Under the pieces are notes generated by a model that ran no database searches, was not told the DNA's origin, and was given only the letters and a program-made list of their open reading frames with translations. From Verrucomicrobia bacterium UBA3761 (GTDB lineage: Bacteria > Verrucomicrobiota > Kiritimatiellia > RFP12 > UBA1067), in assembly GCA_002371135.1 (NCBI GenBank), contig DFGB01000038.1, positions 110,408 to 132,620 of the forward strand: a stretch of 22,213 bases of DNA. The letters are read 5' to 3'. Positions within the stretch are counted from its first letter, which is position 1. Every line of letters starts with the position of its first letter. A program made the translations under genes and the position numbers. This document shows, in pieces, positions 8,501 through 13,875 of the stretch.

Positions 8501-10376
8501 AAAGGTAGCGTGAATGCGTCAGCGTATAGGTGACCGGGGTAGTAGAGGAACACGGGAAACTCCCCGTCAGTTCAGCGGACAGATCTGATTTCGCCTCGAC
8601 GGATATGCTGGCTGTTGGATTCCATGTGCAAACAAGCCCCCTGATGTCCCTGCCTGGATCAAGGTATACCAGCAGCTTCTTCGCGTTGAGGTCGTGGATG
8701 CATGGCTCCTTCGCCTTGGTGTTCGGGAATGCGATCCATCCATGTTCGAGCGTATACCAGGCCGGAAGACGCCCTATGGTGTAGCTTCCCGCGTCGATCT
8801 CCGCCTGCAAGGTCTCGGGAATAGAACCCCAAAATCCGAATTCCACACCCCTCGGCAGGGGTACGCGAACGCTATTGGCGGTCTGGTCGGGAGTGTCTCC
8901 GCCCGAACCACGGAGAGGCGGAGTCGCGGGACGGGCCATCACGGGGACGACGATGTCGCCGATGACGATGCGCCCGGCTCCGCTCCCGCTCACGGTGATT
9001 GTCAGCACTGCAGTGTCGTTGGTGTCAACGGGATAGGCGAATGGCGCATTTGTCGTCCCTGTGTAGATGATGTGCTCGTATATTGTGTTCGTCGAGCCTT
9101 CCGGGAAAGAGAACGGATCGAGTCCACCGAGCGCCACAGCGAATCCGTCGCTGTACGCCGATCCGAGCGAATGCGGGTCAAGCGGGTCGGTGCCGTGCGT
9201 GAACAGCTCGTCGTAGTCGTTCAGCCCGTCAAAGTCGGAATCGGCGTTACGCGGGTCGGTGTTGTAGACGAACAGCTCGTCGATGGTGGCGAGACCGTCG
9301 TTATCGGGGTCGGGGTTGTAGATGTCCTCCTCGAAAAGAGGATGGAACGACATGGAGGTGACGTTCGTCGGGATGGAGTTGGTTTCCCACACATTGCCGG
9401 CGAAGGACGCGCCGGTGAGGATGTTGGTCACGGCATCGGCGTCAAGCCGCGAAAGGTCGTAGCGGTATGTGAAGCGTCCGCCGGGATGAAACTCTATCTG
9501 GAACGAGACGGGCTTGTCGGTTGCACGGTCAAGCAGCACATTCTGCCACGTGACAAGCAGCCGGTTGTCGGGCGTTACGGCGTGCCAGAACTGGCTGGGA
9601 CGGCTCTCTTCAGGCAGCAAAATCCAATTTGAGTCCTTGGCGATGCCGATTGCGGCCTTGAGGGGCGCGAACCAATTGTCTGCGAATATCGCGCCGAGCG
9701 CGTTGGTTACTGCGGCGACTGCGCTGCCATGCTGATGGATCCTGAAGCGCCGGACGTCGTTTTCTCCAAGGCGGAACACCCAGTCTGCAAACGAGAGATA
9801 GATCCAGTCGGACGTTCCCCCGAATCCCTGCCAGTCGGTGCATACGACGGCGTTGGACGGAGGCGAGAAGTCGAACTGCTCGCCCGTGCCGATCCGAGTC
9901 ATGACGAATCCGCGCTCAAAGTCGTCATCGGTCAGCGTCCGCGTCGTGTTCGTCGAGGTGATTTCGAATGCTGCCAATGTGGAAGTGTTGCCAGTTCCAG
10001 TGTTGCCAATCCTCAATTGGCCTGCCTGCGAAACTGCGGAATAAACATTGGAATTGAAAATTGAGATTGGCAACATTCCCACATTGGCACCATTCACACT
10101 TCCCGGTCTCTGCACCATCTGCGGGACATTGTTCGTGCCGTCGCCGCCATCGTCCCCGCCGCTGCCGTCATCGTCCGGCTTTGTGCTGGCATACACCCAC
10201 AGGACGCCGACTGCCGCAATCACCGCAAGGCGTCTTCCCCATGACAGTCTCCTGAACCCGCACAAGAAGTTCCTGTATGGATGAAAATCCTTTTCATGCA
10301 TGTAGGCATGGACATACGCCACGACAGACACGCACAGGAGAAGCAACCACAAGCCAGTCCAGAGTTTCGTCAGCAT
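5577..10376 (-). CDS. Giant membrane-anchored protein: TSP3 repeats, Cys-rich knot, C-terminal alpha/beta-hydrolase
   Basis: Two hydrophobic segments (residues ~5-25 and ~48-64) anchor this 1599-aa protein, followed by an acidic Gly/Asp linker. Residues ~100-350 form a beta-rich domain (VSFQIEFHPGGRFTYRYD), faintly like nidogen-type domains. Residues 356-403 are two TSP3-like calcium repeats (DPDNDGLATIDEL, NADSDFDGLNDYDEL). A very dense cysteine cluster lies at ~662-690 (CSCGSGVCCGNPWCDCGCAC), with more Cys pairs to ~750. An EF-hand/dockerin-like motif is at ~971 (DVDGNGIFNDDDA). The C-terminal ~400 residues are an alpha/beta-hydrolase: FVHGYN (H1219-G1220, oxyanion region), AHSLGN with Ser1303, YYSSEDEVL with Asp1400 and SHYNIPY with His1453, a full apparent catalytic triad. 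RBS AGGTGA precedes ATG 10376. Most of the protein is probably outside the cytoplasm. Esterase, lipase or amidase activity is possible; the substrate is unknown. Confidence 0.82.
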   Translation of the reverse strand: MLTKLWTGLWLLLLCVSVVAYVHAYMHEKDFHPYRNFLCGFRRLSWGRRLAVIAAVGVLWVYASTKPDDDGSGGDDGGDGTNNVPQMVQRPGSVNGANVGMLPISIFNSNVYSAVSQAGQLRIGNTGTGNTSTLAAFEITSTNTTRTLTDDDFERGFVMTRIGTGEQFDFSPPSNAVVCTDWQGFGGTSDWIYLSFADWVFRLGENDVRRFRIHQHGSAVAAVTNALGAIFADNWFAPLKAAIGIAKDSNWILLPEESRPSQFWHAVTPDNRLLVTWQNVLLDRATDKPVSFQIEFHPGGRFTYRYDLSRLDADAVTNILTGASFAGNVWETNSIPTNVTSMSFHPLFEEDIYNPDPDNDGLATIDELFVYNTDPRNADSDFDGLNDYDELFTHGTDPLDPHSLGSAYSDGFAVALGGLDPFSFPEGSTNTIYEHIIYTGTTNAPFAYPVDTNDTAVLTITVSGSGAGRIVIGDIVVPVMARPATPPLRGSGGDTPDQTANSVRVPLPRGVEFGFWGSIPETLQAEIDAGSYTIGRLPAWYTLEHGWIAFPNTKAKEPCIHDLNAKKLLVYLDPGRDIRGLVCTWNPTASISVEAKSDLSAELTGSFPCSSTTPVTYTLTHSRYLYGQTQYTQTARFCPRLSENEDNGLHGDGMPTDEEYGDEHSCSCGSGVCCGNPWCDCGCACCEPGGGETPANICAEHNCPYDQCEDLHRDAYTNAMAVASMTDVLKLDRDPVHTSTIPIDVPDAWVKCCDCPDHWTNYVALAAKSYNLAVRTASGERFERTVDDCSIYVHGLAPSRDFKDSILSLCKTGVVYETHNYTVLGLDIGHPRYDVHEVAKWNSNFGFPVVATTNVNLGTEMYLRTDVDLPSGEINIKFDNPTVRFQLYLGGEYDDRTLLLDSAVHEDGRTLPLNVWKRLTEDFTSGRNTRITVVAFGGGTATLRYSFAAIHDSCSVTDTRELRLSAILPLLVPDVDGNGIFNDDDARHCVSNRFNFWVNNDIWTGNDAFNDTFWNWIDGLGNDDNGDDNEVNGRNDLVNLLPMAIRVQDFLSAWSSHEVKVVIRGRYSGLRRLYADIAWNDARASVLRDIEVDDESSWYNFWSGTTLHSASFPSLGEGERPLSDNVAARSQSARGVVLFEAEWECECPVEVVVKVDGDEVFACRPDLAFLDVKKMYWWHNLRHLFGGQGKINPSDTNMTSVAQLPLSAFRQDANFYFVHGYNMAQHEAREWAQATYKRLWWSGFRGRFHAVTWYSNDSQFKLPAVGYVCPNYHANVEHAFASASNLTAVVANYSGPNYFMAHSLGNMLVSAAIQDWQMPCARYFMLNAAVAAEAYDTSSVSSSTRDCITPSDWDAIQNRLRASHWYETDGLAADDDRRNLTWRDRFSSVVNVVNYYSSEDEVLMCDTNGASHFPIQREWAWYNQERIKGVKPVEQFVGIDFGRNEGGWSFNSHYNIPYQEWDPDSGMYVTRYRPPTATEANALTNDFRAEPVFGKFSDTTLFTTNHLAPGTISYPLRAQLLADAIPAESFPAGSVGVPKWPEIQSAYDMSTRFKDVENQDIIGLNGQEWVHSYFLKAPYMIVHGLFENINTKISQGVMK
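9974..10087. repeat. Imperfect inverted repeat and 15-bp direct repeat inside the giant gene
   Basis: The 20-base arm 9974-9993 is nearly the reverse complement of 10068-10087 (two mismatches). AGTGTTGCCA also occurs twice, at 9984-9993 and 9999-10008, giving a 15-base period. Both lie in the Asn/Ser/Thr-rich coding stretch just after the acidic linker of the giant protein, where sequence constraint is probably low. It may be slippage or the trace of a small palindromic element. Confidence 0.5.
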
Positions 10377-10380
10377 AGCG

Positions 10381-10977
10381 TCACCTGAGCCTTATTGCGA
10401 ATGATGCGTACTCGATGTCGCAGCGCACCCATTCCGAAGGGACGCCCGCGCCGCGACGGGTCACGCGAACCATGTCCCACTCCTCGCGGAAGAGCCAGGC
10501 CGGAGGCGGTGTCGTCGCCAGCTCCGGGAACGCCGCCACGCCCCCGCAGGTGGCCGTGAAACGCCTCGGCACAGTCTGCGCATCGTTTCGCAACTGGACG
10601 TCGACTACGCCGCACAGGGCGTTTGTGGCTGCTTCTGATTCAATCCGCTCCCACGCGCGGACATTCTCTACGAAGTATCGCCCGGCGCGCCACCCGTAGA
10701 CCGTTTCAACCTCATCCACCTCAAGGACGCCGTTCGTGTTCGTGTCCCGCCCGAAGGCGACTTCGAGGTCGTTCGTCGGAGTGCCATCAAGCTGGATGTG
10801 GATGCCGAACTCCCGCGTGTCCGTTCGGCTCGCGTGAAGCACGATGTTTGTGGAGACTTCCGTATCGGCGAACTCCGACACCGGCTGCGCCGGGACGAGG
10901 ATAGTGCGGGCGGACGCGGTCATTGCAAGCGCGGCACACCACACCAGTAAAATCGTGTTCGTTCGGACAGCCGTCAT
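10381..10977 (-). CDS. Secreted EF-hand-like protein, partner gene of the giant protein
   Basis: This is a 198-aa exported protein with signal peptide MTAVRTNTILLVWCAALAMT ending near SARTI. The N-terminal half is beta-rich (TNIVLHASRTDTREFGIHIQ). Residues ~74-90 hold a single calcium-loop motif, GRDTNTNGVLEVDEVE, followed by a Trp-rich stretch (VYGWRAGRYFVENVRAWERI). Late in the protein comes PPPAWLFREEWDMVRVTRRG. I start at ATG 10977, two bases after the stop of the 46-aa gene and with AGAGGGG about nine bases upstream; the in-frame TTG two codons earlier is less likely. It ends four bases before the giant gene, and I believe this small EF-hand protein plus giant TSP3 protein pairing recurs in related genomes, but that is from memory and unchecked. 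Confidence 0.7.
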   Translation of the reverse strand: MTAVRTNTILLVWCAALAMTASARTILVPAQPVSEFADTEVSTNIVLHASRTDTREFGIHIQLDGTPTNDLEVAFGRDTNTNGVLEVDEVETVYGWRAGRYFVENVRAWERIESEAATNALCGVVDVQLRNDAQTVPRRFTATCGGVAAFPELATTPPPAWLFREEWDMVRVTRRGAGVPSEWVRCDIEYASFAIRLR

Positions 10978-10979
10978 GT

Positions 10980-11120
10980 TCAAAGCCCCTCTACAAGTTT
11001 CAACAGCTCAGCACGGATGCGCTCCTCCTCGGCCTTGTCGCCGTGAGCGACGGCATACGCCAGCAAGCCCTCCAGCTTCTGTATTTCGTCATACAGCCGC
11101 GCTCTCTGCTCCATGTTCAT
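10980..11120 (-). CDS. Small coiled-coil protein, 46 aa
   Basis: A 46-codon gene starts at ATG 11120, one base after the TAA of the 110-aa gene, and ends two bases before the secreted EF-hand gene. The product is almost entirely charged helix with heptad-like spacing (ARLYDEIQKLEGLLAYA, then EEERIRAELLKLVEGL). It lacks a signal peptide and is probably a cytoplasmic dimer or an adaptor. The tight spacing on both sides and the strongly helical composition are the evidence for a real gene. ATG 11114 (third codon) is an alternative start. No family recognised. Confidence 0.6.
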   Translation of the reverse strand: MNMEQRARLYDEIQKLEGLLAYAVAHGDKAEEERIRAELLKLVEGL

Positions 11121-11121
11121 A

Positions 11122-11454
11122 TTACGCCGCCAACTCCGCTACGCGCTTCGATGCGTCGACCTTGACGAGGAACGTCACATGGTATGGTGCGCGGGTGTTG
11201 GGTATCTTCTCGTCGAACCGCTCGACCGTCACCCTGGTTGCGAACTCCGCCTTGGCGAACGCGACCGCGCTATCGAGCGCAGCCTGCGCGTCCTCGCTGG
11301 TGACAGGCTCCTCGCCGAACTTCTCAATGTGCAGCGTTGTTCTCTCCGGCGGCATCATCGCCACCGCGACATACCACCCGTTCTTCTCGCAGGCGGCTTC
11401 CATCCTCTTCTCGATCTCGCGCTCAATCCGCGCCATGTTGTCGATGTTTTCCAT
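11122..11454 (-). CDS. Unknown 110-aa alpha/beta protein
   Basis: This is a cytoplasmic-looking protein with a charged helical start (MARIEREIEKRMEAACEKNG), a beta segment (WYVAVAMMPPERTTLHIEKF), a helix (SEDAQAALDSAVAFAKAEF), and closing strands (RVTVERFDEKIP, APYHVTFLVKVD). The fold looks like a small alpha/beta sandwich, but I cannot name a family. AGGAGA seven to eight bases upstream supports ATG 11454. It follows the 78-aa gene by 27 bases and precedes the 46-aa gene by one base, so all three should be co-transcribed. No signal peptide. Confidence 0.65.
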   Translation of the reverse strand: MENIDNMARIEREIEKRMEAACEKNGWYVAVAMMPPERTTLHIEKFGEEPVTSEDAQAALDSAVAFAKAEFATRVTVERFDEKIPNTRAPYHVTFLVKVDASKRVAELAA

Positions 11455-11481
11455 AGCTGTCTCCTAAATGTGCATGCCTTA

Positions 11482-11718
11482 TTACGACAGAGAGAAAACC
11501 TGCGCCGTTCCGTTGGGTGCGCTCTTGAACCGCTTTTTGGCGTCGGAGACGGCTCCCTCTATGGCGGAGAATATCTTGTTCACGTCCTTGTCAGAGTATT
11601 CGTAGGCCAGTCTGTTCGAGCAGTTGCCCAGCAGCCTGACCATAGATATGATCTTTATGGTGCGGGCTTCCGCCATACGGACAAACTTTTCGCGCTTCGT
11701 TTCCTTTTTTGCAGCCAT
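11482..11718 (-). CDS. Small basic helical protein, first gene of the long operon
   Basis: This 78-aa, lysine-rich protein (KKETKREKFVRMAEARTIKI, then LLGNCSNRLAYEYSDKDV and FSAIEGAVSDAKKRF) resembles, from memory, short hypothetical proteins common in gut bacteria and on mobile elements that share a KFVR(L/M)AE...GN.SNR..YEY pattern. Their function is unknown to me. RBS AAAGGAG lies ten bases upstream of ATG 11718. The transcript from the promoter at 11752-11781 would start about 27 bases upstream. As the promoter-proximal gene with a basic, helical product it could be a regulator, but there is no clear helix-turn-helix. Confidence 0.65.
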   Translation of the reverse strand: MAAKKETKREKFVRMAEARTIKIISMVRLLGNCSNRLAYEYSDKDVNKIFSAIEGAVSDAKKRFKSAPNGTAQVFSLS

Positions 11719-11751
11719 TTTTATTGTTCTCCTTTCCCAAATGATGCAAAT

Positions 11752-11781
11752 ATTATATCATATTCTGCGTTTTGCCGTCAA
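11752..11781 (-). promoter_or_regulatory. Near-consensus sigma70-type promoter of the long operon
   Basis: On the minus strand a -35 box TTGACG (11781-11776) and a perfect -10 box TATAAT (11757-11752) are separated by 18 bases. Transcription should start near 11745, giving a 5' leader of about 27 bases before ATG 11718. It is the best promoter match I found in the window. Confidence 0.75.
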
Positions 11782-11792
11782 TGACGCAGAAT
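11762..11792. promoter_or_regulatory. Palindrome enclosing the -35 box, candidate operator
   Basis: Perfect 9-bp arms ATTCTGCGT (11762-11770) and ACGCAGAAT (11784-11792) flank 13 bases that contain the -35 hexamer. A repressor bound here would block polymerase. On the plus strand the second arm is followed by TTTTATTTT, so the same structure could end plus-strand transcripts, but no plus-strand gene is present to need it. Confidence 0.5.
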
Positions 11793-11886
11793 TTTATTTT
11801 ACAAACATTTGAAAATTCATTTTCAGAATATTCGCAAGCTACTTTCAGTTCGATTCACTCCAACGCTTGCTCTAAAACTCTTCGCT

Positions 11887-12102
11887 TCACATTTTGCGCT
11901 CAATCCATGCCATGAGGAAGTCGACGATCCCCCGCTGTCGTTCGGCGGGGATCGGGGTCCCGCGAGGCACCTTCCACCACTTTGCGAGGCAGTCGCGGCA
12001 GCAGCAGGCACAGGCGTGCTGCGCCTTGAAAACGGGATGTCCGCGCATCGGAGTCTGCTTCCCGTCGTTCGGCGGGTATGTCCTAATCGTATGTCGATTT
12101 CT
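11887..12102 (-). pseudogene. C-terminal remnant of a DUF4186 gene
   Basis: The frame reads PPNDGKQTPMRGHPVFKAQH, then CACCCRDCLAKWWKVP and IVDFLMAWIERKM, ending at TGA 11887-11889. This is the conserved second half of DUF4186 proteins (NDGKQTPMRGHP, a Cys-rich HAxATCCRxCLxKW block, and a C-terminal helix). Full-length members have roughly 120 residues. Here the frame is closed by TAA at 12103-12105, and I find no N-terminal half in any frame upstream. Translation could still begin at ATG 12048 and give 53 aa, but that would cut a conserved block. I therefore call it a fragment. DUF4186 has no established function; its neighbours here suggest an accessory region. Confidence 0.7.
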
Positions 12103-12247
12103 TTACGATATAGCTGACCCTGTAGCCCCTGTAGCCCTCGTCGAAAGTCAAATTGGGCAACTATGGTTTAAGTAATCGGTCACTCTACAGCATGGTCATG
12201 TTTTGACCGTGTAGAAGTGTAGATGTGTAGAGAAGATACGATGACAT
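12103..12247. repeat. Intergenic short tandem repeats and hairpin after the fucosidase gene
   Basis: CTGTAGCCC occurs twice in tandem (12120-12137). GTGTAGA recurs three times with an 8-base period (12209-12231). TCTACA/TGTAGA and GGTCA/TGACC pair into an imperfect hairpin (12184-12215) that lacks a T-run, so it is a poor terminator for the fucosidase gene. No coding frame is supported. Confidence 0.5.
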
Positions 12248-13696
12248 TTACTCCTTATTCGATGCCGTCATCCACTTTGCTGTATCGGTCTCGCCGGATT
12301 TCGCCGTCGCGTCAAGGATGGTCTTCACCAGCTCCGGGTCGGCAAGGTAAAGCTTAAATGACACCGCCACTTCGCCATCCGCCCCCTTCAGCACCTTCAC
12401 CGTGCGTGTCTTTGCCGCGCTCGGCGTCTCAAGCAGTCGAATGCGCTTCGCCCCGATCGACTTGCCGTGAAGAACCGCTTTGCCGTCCGCGACGAACTCC
12501 CATTCGTCCACGCGCTCTCCCCTGGAGATGTCCTCGCTCATCACCACCACGTTGAACGGCTCTCCGCCGTCCTTCACTTCGTGTGCAAAGAGGGCGCGGC
12601 GCATTTCGCCGAAGCCCGCGAGAGCCTTGACATCCGCTTCGTCAAGAAGCCCGTCCTTGTTCGGCGCAAGCCCTATGTCCATCGTGCCGCCGTTGCCGAC
12701 GCTGGAAAGGTAGAGCTTTGTCAAGTACGCCGCGCTCTTCGTCGTGCCGCGTTCCCTCGCATGCCAGAACCAGCCCTTGCGCAGCGGGAAGTCGGCCTCG
12801 CATACGCGGAAAAAGCAGCCATCGCGGGAGCCTTTGTTTATCTGCGACCTGTAGTTTGGATTTCCATACTGGCGGTTGGCGAAGCCGCCAACCGTCTCGA
12901 CGGTGGCTCGGGAGTCGGAATCGAGAATGCCCTGCTCATTTCCGGGCCAGCGGAAGTCGGAACTGTCATTTACCCCGGCAAAAATCGTCACGCCCGGCTG
13001 CAACTCGCGCACGAAGCGGAACACATCGCCAAACCGGTAGTATTCGTCGGCCGATCCGATCCTGCGCTTCTCCTTCGCTCCGCCGTACCATCCGTCGTCG
13101 CCGTTAGCGCCGTCGAACCACATTTCGAACACTTCGCCGTAACCGCCGCCCAGGAGTTCCTTTATCTGCGCATGGTACTTCTCGACATACTTCTCGCTTG
13201 CGTAGTCGGCGTCGTGCCGATCCCACGGCGAGACATAGATGCCAAACTTCACCCCATGCCGCCTACACGCCAGTTCAATCTCCTTCACATAGTCTTTTCC
13301 CGTTCCACGTTCCGCATTCCCCGTTCCCTTCCAAAACGGAGTTTTTGTAATGTTGTAGTCCGTCGTCTTCGTCGGCCACAGACAGAATCCGTCATGGTGC
13401 TTCGCGACGATCACGAGGCCTCCGATGCCGCCCGCTTTCGCCGCGCCCACTATCTGGTCTGCGTCGAACTTCGCAGGATTGAGCAATTTCGGATCAACAT
13501 CGCCATACCCCCATTCCTTGTCAGTATAGGTGTTCAGCCCCCAGCTGACCATGCCGATTATGTCCGGCCCGTTGACCATGCGATCCAGCAGCGCCGGACG
13601 CGGCACGGGGCGCGGCACTGTCTTTCCACCAAATGCAGAGAACGCCGCAACCGCCGCCGCAAACGCGGCAAACATATTTAATGCCTGTCTATACAT
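12248..13696 (-). CDS. Secreted alpha-L-fucosidase, GH29
   Basis: The enzyme removes terminal L-fucose from glycans by a retaining mechanism, acting outside the cytoplasm (signal peptide MYRQALNMFAAFAAAVAAFS). Family motifs appear in order: WGLNTYTDKEWGYGD, AKHHDGFCLW (His100 region), IYVSPWDRH, EMWFDGANG with the nucleophile Asp at 195, and GNGGTMDIGLAPNKDG. At 482 aa it has the normal size for a catalytic domain plus a C-terminal beta domain. RBS GGAGGT is seven bases upstream of ATG 13696. It follows glpT by 179 bases, possibly in the same transcript. Odd point: residues ~123-132 (WKGTGNAERGTGKD) are encoded by a 7-base tandem repeat and look like an insertion in a loop before VKEIELACRRHG. 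Linkage preference cannot be read from sequence. Confidence 0.93.
   Translation of the reverse strand: MYRQALNMFAAFAAAVAAFSAFGGKTVPRPVPRPALLDRMVNGPDIIGMVSWGLNTYTDKEWGYGDVDPKLLNPAKFDADQIVGAAKAGGIGGLVIVAKHHDGFCLWPTKTTDYNITKTPFWKGTGNAERGTGKDYVKEIELACRRHGVKFGIYVSPWDRHDADYASEKYVEKYHAQIKELLGGGYGEVFEMWFDGANGDDGWYGGAKEKRRIGSADEYYRFGDVFRFVRELQPGVTIFAGVNDSSDFRWPGNEQGILDSDSRATVETVGGFANRQYGNPNYRSQINKGSRDGCFFRVCEADFPLRKGWFWHARERGTTKSAAYLTKLYLSSVGNGGTMDIGLAPNKDGLLDEADVKALAGFGEMRRALFAHEVKDGGEPFNVVVMSEDISRGERVDEWEFVADGKAVLHGKSIGAKRIRLLETPSAAKTRTVKVLKGADGEVAVSFKLYLADPELVKTILDATAKSGETDTAKWMTASNKE
13301..13328. repeat. 7-bp tandem repeat inside the fucosidase gene
   Basis: Four copies of CGTTCCN (the third CATTCCC) lie in tandem, bounded by further TTCC units. 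On the coding strand they encode the GTGNAERGTG loop of the GH29 enzyme. The repeat keeps the reading frame open. Confidence 0.7.
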
Positions 13697-13875
13697 CTTT
13701 GTGACCTCCGTTTCTTGTTTTGTCGCTGAAACCGCCTGACTCTCCCGTGCCGCGCATCATAGTTTCGCCTCGCTTGCGCCACAACCCAGTTTCTTCATTG
13801 TCCGTTCCTTTCTTCTTTGCTTTTAGTACATTCTGTCCATTCTGTCGTCATAGACGGCAAGGCTCTTTGACACCG

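Noticed and set aside
8694..9632. 312-codon plus-strand open frame opposite the giant gene
   Set aside because: Arg/Val-rich shadow frame; the opposite strand carries TSP3 repeats and other recognisable domains.
11762..11792. Plus-strand terminator formed by the palindrome and TTTTATTTT
   Set aside because: No plus-strand gene exists nearby to terminate, while the minus strand has a strong promoter there; an operator is the better reading.
12120..12231. CRISPR array
   Set aside because: Repeats are only 8-9 bases with no spacers and no cas genes in the window.
12467..13681. Long plus-strand open frame opposite the fucosidase gene
   Set aside because: It is the antisense shadow of a clear GH29 gene; its translation is Arg/Ala-rich with no family motif.
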